From positions 1 to 21,708 of the IMG/VR virus record IMGVR_UViG_3300030419_004018: a DNA stretch of 21,708 nt; one strand, given 5' to 3'. Each line of letters starts with the position of its first letter. Position 1 is the stretch's first letter. Below the pieces are notes generated by a model that ran no database searches, was not told where the DNA came from, and was given only the letters and a program-made list of their open reading frames with translations. This document shows, one piece after another, positions 1-6,749 of this stretch. The position numbers were made by a program, and so were the translations under genes. The DNA comes from a virus.

Positions 1-2
1 TA

Positions 3-539
3 ATCTTCACAGGATGTGAAGCTGAAGACGAGGAGGAAGACACAATTCACGGCGGTGCAATGTGGGCCAGAATGCCTATAACTGCCTTAGTTGCAGATAT
101 ACCTTTAGAAGAATGGCCTGAACCTATGGCAACACATGACGCACAGCCTTGGGATTGTTCCTCACATAATCATTCTGTTTATGTTTTGGACAGGGCTACA
201 CCGTGTCCCTGGTTAGCTAAGATTGATGGTCAGATGTTTCCTGCTAAGTATTTGTTTACTGTAGACTACACTGATAGCGAGATCGGTGATGACCCTGCAC
301 AACACAAACAGAGCCATGTTTTACAGCTTTTAGATGCAGGAGAGTGGACAGGTAATATTGTTGCGTTACCAAATAATCGGGTGCGTGTAACGCATCCAGC
401 TTGGTTTGCGGTAGGAGAGGGTGCCCCTGATTTTAAACCCTCACAACATATACACTATTCAAAAAGTGATTTAGACTATACACTAGATGTAAATCGAGTA
501 TTCGATAACCTATACAACGAGGAAGAGAAAGATGGCTAA
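3..539 (+). CDS. Conserved phage protein of unknown function, 5'-truncated
   Basis: The reading frame is open from the left edge of the window and reads IFTGCEAEDEEEDTIHGGA directly before the first Met at 60. That Met is therefore probably internal and the real start lies upstream. Only a weak ribosome site precedes position 60; the AGGAGG at 31-36 is too far from it and encodes Glu residues of this frame. About 178 residues are visible. The protein is rich in Trp, His and Pro, with an HDAQPWDCSSHNHSV segment and a VDYTDSE...DPAQHKQSH segment, and has no membrane span or signal peptide. I know similar sequences from marine phage genomes but not their function. It sits just before the adaptor genes, so a head-completion or virion role is plausible (inference). 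Its last 8 bases overlap the next gene. Confidence 0.75.
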   Translation: MFTGCEAEDEEEDTIHGGAMWARMPITALVADIPLEEWPEPMATHDAQPWDCSSHNHSVYVLDRATPCPWLAKIDGQMFPAKYLFTVDYTDSEIGDDPAQHKQSHVLQLLDAGEWTGNIVALPNNRVRVTHPAWFAVGEGAPDFKPSQHIHYSKSDLDYTLDVNRVFDNLYNEEEKDG

Positions 540-714
540 AGGACTTGTTGGAAATCAAAAGAAGTTAGATCGTAACAACAATAACCGAATAGATAAAGAA
601 GACTTTCAGCTTTTAAGAAAACCTGATGCTATGTCCAAAGGCGGAAAAGTAACAGCGTTTAAAAATGGCGGCGTTGCAATTATCAAGACCAACCAGAAAC
701 CACACATGAGTTAA
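532..714 (+). CDS. Small EF-hand/dockerin-like calcium-loop protein, 60 aa
   Basis: A 60-aa basic protein. Residues 13-24 (DRNNNNRIDKED) fit a 12-residue calcium-binding loop: Asp13, Asn15, Asn17, Ile20 at the hydrophobic position, Asp21, and Asp24 where Glu is usual. The Gly normally at loop position 6 is Asn. The rest is Lys/Gly-rich (SKGGKVTAFKNGG). The ATG lies inside the end of the upstream gene and is preceded by AGGAAGAG about 5 bases upstream, so translation is probably coupled. Family knowledge: EF-hand loops bind Ca2+; dockerins use paired loops for protein docking. Only one loop is present here, so binding might need a partner or dimer. A virion or assembly role is inferred from position only. 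It could also be a basic linker whose resemblance is accidental. Confidence 0.8.
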   Translation: MAKGLVGNQKKLDRNNNNRIDKEDFQLLRKPDAMSKGGKVTAFKNGGVAIIKTNQKPHMS

Positions 715-717
715 GCT

Positions 718-1383
718 ATGGCAACTTCAGGATCAAGAGACTTCGAACTAGATGTAGCTGACATCATCGAAGAAGCATATGAAAGATGCGGACTAGAGGT
801 TCGTACAGGCTACGATGCAAAGACGGCTCGTCGGTCTCTTAACCTGATGTTTGCAGAATGGGCAAACAGAGGCTTGAATCTCTGGACTATACAGCAAGCA
901 ACGCTTACGCTTACTAAGGGCCAGGCCCAAGAGACGTTGACTTCTGATGTAATAGATCTTCTTGAAGTGGTGTTACGACGTGATGGTACGGACTTTGAAC
1001 TGAGCAGAATTAGTAGGGGTGAATATTTAACGGTTCCTAATAAAACTACGGAAGCTCGTCCAAGCCAGTATTACTTTGACAGAAAAATTGCTCCGGTTAT
1101 TAATCTCTGGGCTACTCCAGAAAACTCAACAGATCAGATAGTTTATTATTATGTGCGACGAATCGAAGATGCTGATACTCTTACTAATACTACTGATATG
1201 CCTTTTCGTTTCTATCCTTGCATGGTGGCTGGACTAGCATACTACTTGGCGATGAAACGTGCTCCAGAGCGGATTCAGTTATTAAAGACAGTTTATGAAG
1301 AGGAGTTCCAACGTGCTTCTGATGAGGATGAGGATAGAACACCTCTGAAACTACAACCTAGTATACAATATTTGAGGGTATAA
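718..1383 (+). CDS. P22 gp4-like head-to-tail adaptor (tail accessory factor)
   Basis: A 221-aa protein whose N-terminal half matches the P22 tail accessory factor gp4 family. It has an early helix (DIIEEAYERCGLE) followed by ARRSLNLMFAEWANRGLNLW (residues 38-57), the signature I recognise for this family. In P22, twelve gp4 subunits bind below the portal, close the filled head and provide the platform for the gp10 nozzle. A beta-rich central part (residues 60-140) precedes a second helical stretch with PFRFYPCMVAGLAYYLAMKR near residue 160. It is longer than P22 gp4 (about 166 aa), the extra length being C-terminal and acidic (SDEDEDRT). Its stop shares an A with the next start (TAATG). The gp10-like partner is encoded at 10928-12796, well downstream, beyond the fibre cassettes. 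Confidence 0.85.
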   Translation: MATSGSRDFELDVADIIEEAYERCGLEVRTGYDAKTARRSLNLMFAEWANRGLNLWTIQQATLTLTKGQAQETLTSDVIDLLEVVLRRDGTDFELSRISRGEYLTVPNKTTEARPSQYYFDRKIAPVINLWATPENSTDQIVYYYVRRIEDADTLTNTTDMPFRFYPCMVAGLAYYLAMKRAPERIQLLKTVYEEEFQRASDEDEDRTPLKLQPSIQYLRV

Positions 1384-1763
1384 TGGCGTTTGCGTCCGGT
1401 AAAAAAGCTTTTGGTATATCAGATCGATCTGGTTTTCGGTATCGACTCAGAGACATGCGTAAGGAGTGGAACGGACTACTTGTAGGTAAGGATGAGTTTG
1501 AACCAAAACATCCGCAGCTTAGACCTCCTCGTGTAGGTACAGATCCACAGGCGTTGAGAGATCCACGTCCAGAGACAGGTTTGTCAGAGCAAAGAGCTTT
1601 TCAGTATGGGTTTAATCCTGTTGGTTTTAAGGAAATTCCAGGCATAATAGATGAAAACGATCTTGTGGCTACAGGATCTGTAGGAACAGTTACAATTTTC
1701 TTTCCGCAGCATATTGGTAGTCAGGCTACAGGATCTGTAGGAACAGTTACGGTGGTAGTATAA
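1383..1763 (+). CDS. Probable virion protein with two C-terminal VGTVTV repeats
   Basis: A 126-aa protein I cannot assign to a named family. The N-terminal two thirds are basic and Pro-rich (SGFRYRLRDMRKEWNG; PKHPQLRPPRVGTDP; LRDPRPETG), without a predicted membrane segment, and look like an extended peptide that wraps other subunits. The last part carries two copies of ATGSVGTVT separated by a short IFFPQHIGSQ linker; at DNA level this is an exact 27-base direct repeat. The same motif makes up the repeat protein at 3175-4137 and ends the protein at 12793-13077. The gene lies between two adaptor-type genes and shares TAATG junctions with both, so a connector or tail structural role is likely (inference). 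Confidence 0.85.
   Translation: MAFASGKKAFGISDRSGFRYRLRDMRKEWNGLLVGKDEFEPKHPQLRPPRVGTDPQALRDPRPETGLSEQRAFQYGFNPVGFKEIPGIIDENDLVATGSVGTVTIFFPQHIGSQATGSVGTVTVVV
1667..1750 (+). repeat. Exact 27-base direct repeat encoding ATGSVGTVT
   Basis: Bases 1667-1693 and 1724-1750 are identical over 27 positions, with starts 57 bases apart and in the same frame. Both encode the VGTVTV beta motif at the C-terminus of the 126-aa protein. Identity down to synonymous sites suggests a recent duplication or gene conversion. Confidence 0.9.
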
Positions 1764-2422
1764 TGGCTTTTACATACGACGGTTTAAAACAAGCAATTCA
1801 AGATTATACGGAAAACTCGGAGACGACTTTCGTAAACAATCTTCCTATTTTTATCAGGACTTCTGAAGAGCGCATATTAAAAAATGTGCAGTTGAATTTA
1901 TTTATGCGTAATCAAGTTGGTTCTATGGCTGTTGGCAATCAGTATCTTGGTGCGCCCAGTGATTTTTTAGCTCCTTTTTCCGTAAGTATTTATAATAGTG
2001 CCGCAGGAAGTGACGCAAAAGAATATCTAGAGTTTAAAAATTTATCTTTTATTGAAACATTTCATCCTGATTATACTGTTCGAGGTAAACCAAGATACTA
2101 TGCTCAGTTTGATGTGGGTAACTTTATTTTAGCTCCAACACCTGACGTTGCCTATGATGTTGAGGTTCAGTATATGTATAGACCTGCTAGTCTAACTTCA
2201 GGTGCAGGGACGGCTACGTCTTGGTTAAGTGAGAATGCAGAGTTAGCGTTATTATATGGTTCACTTGTTGAGGCGTATATCTTTATGAAGGGTGAGCCAG
2301 ATATAATGGCACTGTATAACCAGAGGTTTAATGAAGCGATAATTGGGTTGAAAATGCTAGGGGAAGCAAAAGAAACTACGCAAGATTATCGCGTTGGTAG
2401 AGTAGTGAGGCCGAAACAATAA
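1763..2422 (+). CDS. Putative head-tail adaptor / tail structural protein, 219 aa
   Basis: A 219-aa protein of a type common in short-tailed marine phages, next to the gp4-like gene. It opens with a helical region (MAFTYDGLKQAIQDYTEN, then IFIRTSEERILKNVQLN) typical of adaptor or tail-tubular proteins. A beta-rich middle follows (residues 55-140, including GNQYLGAPSDFLAPFSV and PRYYAQFDVGNFILAP). A helical C-terminal part (ENAELALLYGSLVEAYIFMKGEPDIMALYNQRFNEA, shown here only in outline: residues about 157-190) ends in a basic tail. The order helix, beta barrel, helix is the usual one for T7 gp11-like and SU10-type adaptors; I infer that role and cannot prove it without a profile search. TAATG junctions join it to both neighbours. 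Confidence 0.75.
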   Translation: MAFTYDGLKQAIQDYTENSETTFVNNLPIFIRTSEERILKNVQLNLFMRNQVGSMAVGNQYLGAPSDFLAPFSVSIYNSAAGSDAKEYLEFKNLSFIETFHPDYTVRGKPRYYAQFDVGNFILAPTPDVAYDVEVQYMYRPASLTSGAGTATSWLSENAELALLYGSLVEAYIFMKGEPDIMALYNQRFNEAIIGLKMLGEAKETTQDYRVGRVVRPKQ

Positions 2423-2715
2423 TGTTTAAACTTAATTTTGATATTCCAGACGATCCTATCGTCAACGTACAAACAACGCAGAATCGAGGATTTACCCCCG
2501 ATGAGGTTGCAGAACGTTGTGTAGAAAAACTGATTAGCGTGTCGGATAACGCACATCCAGCTATCAGAGATCAAGCACGAGCGTTCCAAAAGCACATGGA
2601 AAAGGTGGTTGCATTTTATATGCGCGAAGCTATTCGCAGTGACCGCACAACCGTGTATAATGCCCTTATAGATGCAGGGCATCCAGAACTGGCTGACGCA
2701 ATAAGGAGATTATAA
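2422..2715 (+). CDS. Small helical conserved marine-phage protein, 97 aa
   Basis: A 97-aa protein predicted to be almost wholly alpha-helical after a short N-terminal beta segment (MFKLNFDIPDD). Recognisable parts are FTPDEVAERCVEKLISVSD, AIRDQARAFQKHMEKVVAFY and the end DRTTVYNALIDAGHPELADA. I recognise this as a protein recurring beside structural genes of marine phages, always of unknown function. No catalytic or metal motif is visible. The start overlaps the preceding stop by one A. Its 3' end contains a strong AAGGAG that serves the next gene, whose ATG begins two bases after the stop. It may be a small connector or assembly factor (inference from position). Confidence 0.85.
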   Translation: MFKLNFDIPDDPIVNVQTTQNRGFTPDEVAERCVEKLISVSDNAHPAIRDQARAFQKHMEKVVAFYMREAIRSDRTTVYNALIDAGHPELADAIRRL

Positions 2716-2716
2716 C

Positions 2717-3160
2717 ATGGCGATCACGCAAGCAATGTGTACCTCTTTCAAGCAAGAACTTCTTGAAGCAGGGCACAACTTTAAAAACTCAGGAGGGCAT
2801 ACTTTTAAGCTTGCTCTTTATACTTCGTCTGCATCATTAGATGCTTCTACTACTGGTTATGCTACTTCAAACGAGGTTAGTGGCACGGGTTATTCCGCTG
2901 GTGGTGGTACACTTACACGAGTAGATCCCAGTACGAGTGGCACCACGGCGTTTACAGACTTTGCTGATTTAACGTTTTCAACGGCGACAATTACAGCAAA
3001 CGGTGCTTTGATATATAACACCACAACTGGTGGCGGATCAGGTACAACGGATTCTGTTATTGTGTTGGCGTTTGGTGGCGATAAGACATCAACTGCTGGT
3101 GACTTTACTATTCAGTTCCCAACAGCGGACGCGAGTAACGCTATTATCCGTATCGCCTAG
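2717..3160 (+). CDS. Beta-rich virion protein of a conserved marine-phage family, 147 aa
   Basis: A 147-aa Ser/Thr/Gly-rich protein. A short N-terminal helix (CTSFKQELLEAGHNF) is followed by FKLALYTSSASLD, a Gly/Ser-rich central part and a C-terminal beta region with DFADLTFSTATITANGALIY and the end FPTADASNAIIRIA. I recognise this family from marine phages and their metagenomic relatives, where it is an unassigned structural protein; the all-beta composition suits a tail or fibre-associated subunit. A strong AAGGAG lies 8-9 bases before the ATG. Only 14 bases separate it from the next gene, and those bases form an inverted repeat. Confidence 0.85.
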   Translation: MAITQAMCTSFKQELLEAGHNFKNSGGHTFKLALYTSSASLDASTTGYATSNEVSGTGYSAGGGTLTRVDPSTSGTTAFTDFADLTFSTATITANGALIYNTTTGGGSGTTDSVIVLAFGGDKTSTAGDFTIQFPTADASNAIIRIA

Positions 3161-3161
3161 A

Positions 3162-3174
3162 CGGACCAGGTCCG
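3162..3174 (+). promoter_or_regulatory. Inverted repeat filling the gap before the repeat-protein gene
   Basis: CGGACC (3162-3167) and GGTCCG (3169-3174) are perfect reverse complements around a single A. As RNA they could form a five-pair stem with a CAG triloop. The repeat occupies almost the whole spacer and ends at the base before the ATG at 3175. The only candidate ribosome-binding bases (AGG, 3168-3170) lie inside it, so it could dampen translation of the repeat protein. This is a small structure, and its effect is inferred. Confidence 0.45.
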
Positions 3175-4137
3175 ATGGCAATAATTGCGGGATGGAGTAG
3201 AGGTACATGGTCTCAAGGTACTTGGGGCGAATCCATTCCAGTTGTTGTTACAGGAGTGGCAGGGACAGGTGCGGTTGGATCTGTTTCTGTTGTTGCAGAG
3301 GCTAGTGTTCCAGAGACAGGGCTGGCGGCTACAGGTGGCGTTGGCTCTGTTGTCGTTGCGGCTGCGGCTGATGTAGGGGTTACAGGCTCTACAAGCACAG
3401 GTTCTGTAGGTTCTGTCGTTGTCACAGGTACAGCAAACATTTCCGCAGCGGGATCTGCGGGTACGGGAGCCGTAGGATCACCGACAATTAGCGGTGATGC
3501 GATTGTTCCAGAAACAGGTTTATCTTCTACAGCTTCCGTTGGTAGCGTAACAGTTGCTGCGAATGCAGACGTTGGAGCTACAGGATCTGCTGCTACTGGT
3601 GGGCTAGATTCTGTAACGGTAACAGGTACAGCCAACGTTCCAGAGACAGGTATCTCTGCCACAGGCGGCGTTGGTAGCGTTACAGTTATAGGCGTTGGTA
3701 ACATAGCGGTCACAGGATCTGAGGCTACGGGCGAAGTCGGTACGGCTACAGTTAATGCTGCTGCAAATGTTGCTGTAGAGGTTGGCGAATCTCCACCCAC
3801 AGGTTTTGCTTTTGGTGTGGTAGGCACTGTCATTGCGGGTATTTCTGTAGAGTTTTTAACAACGGGATTGGCAAGTGGAACAAATGTTGGTACTGTAACG
3901 GTACAAGCAAACGCAGATGCTATCGTAACTGGCGAAGAAGTAGCAGGAAGTATAGGAAATGTTAGGGTATATGGTCAAGTTGTTCCAGATCAAGTTCCGA
4001 ATTTTCAACCGCCTGTGCCCGGTATGCAGCCCGGCGATCCATTGTCGAGTCCCTCTTATAAAGAGGCTGAAGGAGCGCCTAGAGGCTTTGTACCCGGTGA
4101 TCGTTTACAAGAAGCTGCATGGAAAGACGTAGCATAG
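3175..4137 (+). CDS. Tandem 22-residue beta-repeat virion protein
   Basis: A 320-aa protein dominated by repeats. Residues 1-20 are Trp-rich (GWSRGTWSQGTWGE). Residues 23-198 are eight consecutive units of exactly 22 residues, with a TG near unit position 4-5, TG.VGSV.V in the middle and a small-residue end (TGTAN, AANAD). Residues 199 to about 270 hold roughly three diverged units with one insertion. The last 50 residues are Pro-rich (VPNFQPPVPGMQPGDP) with a charged end. Regular short Gly/Val/Thr repeats suggest a beta-solenoid or fibrous rod, consistent with a tail spike shaft or decoration, but I know no assigned function. The VGTVTV core recurs in the proteins at 1383-1763 and 12793-13077. 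The start has a poor ribosome site lying in an inverted repeat. Confidence 0.85.
   Translation: MAIIAGWSRGTWSQGTWGESIPVVVTGVAGTGAVGSVSVVAEASVPETGLAATGGVGSVVVAAAADVGVTGSTSTGSVGSVVVTGTANISAAGSAGTGAVGSPTISGDAIVPETGLSSTASVGSVTVAANADVGATGSAATGGLDSVTVTGTANVPETGISATGGVGSVTVIGVGNIAVTGSEATGEVGTATVNAAANVAVEVGESPPTGFAFGVVGTVIAGISVEFLTTGLASGTNVGTVTVQANADAIVTGEEVAGSIGNVRVYGQVVPDQVPNFQPPVPGMQPGDPLSSPSYKEAEGAPRGFVPGDRLQEAAWKDVA
3241..3768 (+). repeat. Eight tandem 66-base coding repeats (22 aa each)
   Basis: Eight in-frame units of 66 bases encode residues 23-198 of the 320-aa protein without any gap. Units beginning VPETG (2, 4 and 6) alternate in part with units beginning VGVTG, ISAAG, VGATG and IAVTG, hinting at a 44-residue higher-order duplication. 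DNA identity between units is moderate, so the array is not freshly amplified. Confidence 0.85.
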
Positions 4138-4146
4138 GAGAAATAT

Positions 4147-4749
4147 ATGGCTAGTACGTTTACAACAAACTTTGCGATTGAAAAACCGGGAACTGGTGAA
4201 CAATCTGGTACATGGGGTACAACAACAAACCATAACTTTGATATATTTGATCGGTTGGCTGGATACAAAAGCGTAACTGTATCAGGTGCAACGCATACAT
4301 TAACTGTTAGACCAGGCTCTCCATCTTCTGGATCGAGCAACGCATCAGACGGTATGTATCGCGTTATTGAGTTTGTAGATTCGGGTTCAGATCTTGGCAG
4401 TGATGTTACGCTAACAATAGCACCAAACACAACTCAGGCGTTTTTTATCTTTAAAAATTCATTAACTGCGGATAGAAATATAATTGTTACGCAGGGTAGC
4501 GGAACAAATGTTACCGTTCCCGGCACAGGAAAAGTTAGCATTGTGTACGGTGATGGTGGCGGATCAGGAGCAAATATGATAAGCTTGAGTGATACTTTGG
4601 CAATGTCAAATCCTGAGATTACAGGTGGTTCAGTGACCAATCTTACTGAGTTAAGCATGGTAAACGCTGCGGCACAGGTCAAAGCTCAGAATGGTTTAAA
4701 TGTAGACGCGGCGGGTACTGCTGTCGCTTTATCAATTGCGTTAGGATAG
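4147..4749 (+). CDS. Tail structural/fibre-like protein with EQSGTWGTTTN motif
   Basis: A 200-aa beta-rich protein. The N-terminus (FAIEKPGTGEQSGTWGTTTN, residues 9-28) is a signature I recognise from many marine phage tail or fibre proteins. It is followed by NFDIFDRLAGYKSVTVSG, a region like LTVRPGSPS...DGMYRVIEFVD, an ITVTQG/VTVPGTG block and a GDGGGSGANMISL turn-rich strand. The C-terminal 45 residues (MSNPEITGGSVTNLTELSM...) resemble the head of a fibre shaft. The probable role is a baseplate-like or fibre-attachment subunit of the tail (inference). AGGAGAAA precedes the ATG at good spacing, and four bases separate its stop from the next ATG. Confidence 0.85.
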   Translation: MASTFTTNFAIEKPGTGEQSGTWGTTTNHNFDIFDRLAGYKSVTVSGATHTLTVRPGSPSSGSSNASDGMYRVIEFVDSGSDLGSDVTLTIAPNTTQAFFIFKNSLTADRNIIVTQGSGTNVTVPGTGKVSIVYGDGGGSGANMISLSDTLAMSNPEITGGSVTNLTELSMVNAAAQVKAQNGLNVDAAGTAVALSIALG

Positions 4750-4753
4750 TTAG

Positions 4754-5095
4754 ATGGCAACAAATACCTTCAAACGAAAAATCTCAGCAAGCATAGGCAC
4801 CACGGCTACGGCGGTTGGTGGTTATCAAGTTCTTCTGGACGTTCAAACCACAGCAATTGGTTTGGCTCTGGCTAATGTAACAGCTTCTCAAATAACTGTA
4901 ACTGTTACTTTGAATACCCAAGCGGGTGATACAATCCATATTATTAAGGACGCACCGATACCAAGCGGTGGTGCGTTGATCCCGATTGGTGGAGATCAAA
5001 AGGTTGTTATGGAACATAACGATCAGATTAAAGTTGTGTCGGATACAGCATCGTCAGTCGATGCTATCTTGAGTATTCTAGAGATTGCTTCATAG
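4754..5095 (+). CDS. Small beta-sandwich-like virion protein, 113 aa
   Basis: A 113-aa protein with no charged clusters and strong beta-strand alternation. Landmarks are IGLALANVTASQITVTVTL (about residues 35-53), IHIIKDAPIPSGGALIPIGG (61-80) and a C-terminal strand ending SVDAILSILEIAS. I recognise it as a short structural protein that recurs in marine phages next to fibre genes; its exact position in the particle is unknown to me. AGGA before the ATG is the ribosome site. It directly precedes the first fibre gene and may cap or attach fibres (inference from position). Confidence 0.85.
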   Translation: MATNTFKRKISASIGTTATAVGGYQVLLDVQTTAIGLALANVTASQITVTVTLNTQAGDTIHIIKDAPIPSGGALIPIGGDQKVVMEHNDQIKVVSDTASSVDAILSILEIAS

Positions 5096-5105
5096 GAGTG
5101 TATAG

Positions 5106-6749
5106 ATGCCATATTTAGGTAACGAACCTGCCACAGCGTACACAAGCACCACGAAGGATACTTTTAGCGGTGACGCCTCTACTACCGACTTTACAATGTC
5201 AAAGTCCGCAAACGTTAATGCGGTTCGAGTAGTTGTAGAGAACGTTGTTCAAAACCCGACTGTCGCTTACACCTGTAGTGGCACCACGTTGTCTTTTACA
5301 TCGGCACCTCCCACAGGCACAAACAACATCTACGTTGTGCATCTAGGACCACCAGCCGCGACTGTTGCACCGCCTTCGACTATTAATAATCCGACTACAT
5401 TTACTGGTGGTGTTACCTTAAAGAACGAAACGCCAGAAGACACGGACGGAGGACGAGAGTCGATAGTTACCTTTCAAGGTACGCAATCTGGTAGTGAAAT
5501 TACCACATTGGCTCAGATTCAAGCGTCACATGACGGTACATCGGATGATGAAGCTGGCGATTTAATCATCAAAGTTAATGACGGCAACGATGGTGCATCA
5601 CCTAGTGAAGCCATGAGAATAAACTCATTAGGTAATGTGGGTATTGGTACTGCTAATATTGATGTTTCAACTCAAGCAGGTGGCTCTGGTTATAAAGCAT
5701 TACAGATTGAAAGTGATGAGGGTGGACAATTAAACTTTGACCACAATGATGCTGGAACAGGCTCTACTCTCGGACAGATTAACTTTCAAAGAGCAGGTGA
5801 AGTTCTTGCTGAAATAGAAGGTGTTACTGACGGTGCAACAGATAATGGTCGTATAGCTTTTAGAGTGCAACCTGATGGCGGTGCGTTAGGTGAAGTCATG
5901 AGAATAGACCATACTGGTAATGTAATGATTGGTCACACCTCCCAAGATTCACCTGTTGATAATGGCGGTGCTGGTGTAACACTTAGAACGCAAGGCGTAA
6001 TGCTAATCGGTGGTACTGGAACTTCTATATACGCTAACCGTGAAGATAGTGATGGCGAGGTTATGCAGTTTCGCAAAGACGGCAGTAGCTTTGGGGGGAT
6101 TGGTCTTTCTGGTGGTAATAATATGTACATTTCTGGTACACAGACTGACCATTGTGGATTTACTTTTGCAACAAATCAAATTCTACCTACAACACTGGGA
6201 ACTGCTAATGATAACATTGTTGATTTAGGTTCAAGTTCTAATCGTTATAATGACGCATATATCACTAACGGTGTTACAACAGGTTCTGATGAAAGAGAAA
6301 AACAACAGATTGCATCACTAACAGATGCAGAAATTACCGCAGCTAAAGCAATTAGTAAGTTATTTAAAACGTATAAGTGGAATAGTGCAGTAGAATCCAA
6401 AGGTGACAATGCTCGAACTCACACTGGTGTTATTGCTCAACAAATAGAAACTGCAATGTCAGACGCAGGGTTAGACGCAGGGGATTATGCGTTCTTCATT
6501 AGTACAACTTGGTGGGAAAAAGATGTAGAGGTTGCTGCTGTTGAGGCAGACGAAGAGAGCGGCATAGAAGCACAAGACGCTTACACACGTACTGATACCT
6601 ACGACACACAAGAAGAAGCACCAGAGGGCGCAACAGAGCGTACAAGGTTAGGTTTAAGATACGCAGAGTTACTAGCATTTATTGGTGCAGCAACAGAACA
6701 GAGACTAACTAGCATTGAAGCTAGATTAGACGCACTGGAGGCAGGATAA
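5106..6749 (+). CDS. Tail fibre A with C-terminal self-cleaving S74 chaperone domain
   Basis: A 547-aa fibre protein. Residues 1-85 form an N-terminal particle-attachment-type domain (MPYLGNEPATAYTST...). Residues 107-172 are the block shared with fibre B (EDTDGGRES ... SEAMRI). Residues 173-390 are a beta-rich shaft or receptor region (GNVGIGTANID, GNVMIGHTSQD). The last 154 residues are a peptidase S74 intramolecular chaperone: Ser394-Asp-Glu-Arg-Glu-Lys399 is the Ser-Lys dyad spacing known from endosialidase tailspikes, followed by HTGVIAQQIE and a C-terminal coiled coil (LTSIEARLDALEAG). In that family the domain trimerises the fibre and then cuts itself off just before the Ser, which here would leave a 393-residue fibre. 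Host receptor binding is the likely role. Codon choice becomes more A/T-ending after about 5630. Confidence 0.9.
   Translation: MPYLGNEPATAYTSTTKDTFSGDASTTDFTMSKSANVNAVRVVVENVVQNPTVAYTCSGTTLSFTSAPPTGTNNIYVVHLGPPAATVAPPSTINNPTTFTGGVTLKNETPEDTDGGRESIVTFQGTQSGSEITTLAQIQASHDGTSDDEAGDLIIKVNDGNDGASPSEAMRINSLGNVGIGTANIDVSTQAGGSGYKALQIESDEGGQLNFDHNDAGTGSTLGQINFQRAGEVLAEIEGVTDGATDNGRIAFRVQPDGGALGEVMRIDHTGNVMIGHTSQDSPVDNGGAGVTLRTQGVMLIGGTGTSIYANREDSDGEVMQFRKDGSSFGGIGLSGGNNMYISGTQTDHCGFTFATNQILPTTLGTANDNIVDLGSSSNRYNDAYITNGVTTGSDEREKQQIASLTDAEITAAKAISKLFKTYKWNSAVESKGDNARTHTGVIAQQIETAMSDAGLDAGDYAFFISTTWWEKDVEVAAVEADEESGIEAQDAYTRTDTYDTQEEAPEGATERTRLGLRYAELLAFIGAATEQRLTSIEARLDALEAG
6285..6302 (+). other. 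S74 autocleavage site codons (Ser394 to Lys399)
   Basis: These codons encode SDEREK. In characterised S74 chaperones the Ser and the Lys five residues later form the catalytic pair, and cleavage is on the N-terminal side of the Ser. The preceding context (ITNGVTTG) and the following KQQIASL fit the family. Confidence 0.8.

Noticed and set aside
3213-3833. 206-aa open frame on the minus strand across the repeat protein
   Set aside because: Its Pro/Thr/Val repeats are the mirror of the 22-residue plus-strand repeats. Low-complexity DNA lacks stops in that frame, and no ribosome site or independent family is seen.
4946-4980. Inverted repeat ACGCACC...GGTGCGT as a terminator
   Set aside because: It lies inside the 113-aa gene with a loop of about a dozen bases and no T-run follows.
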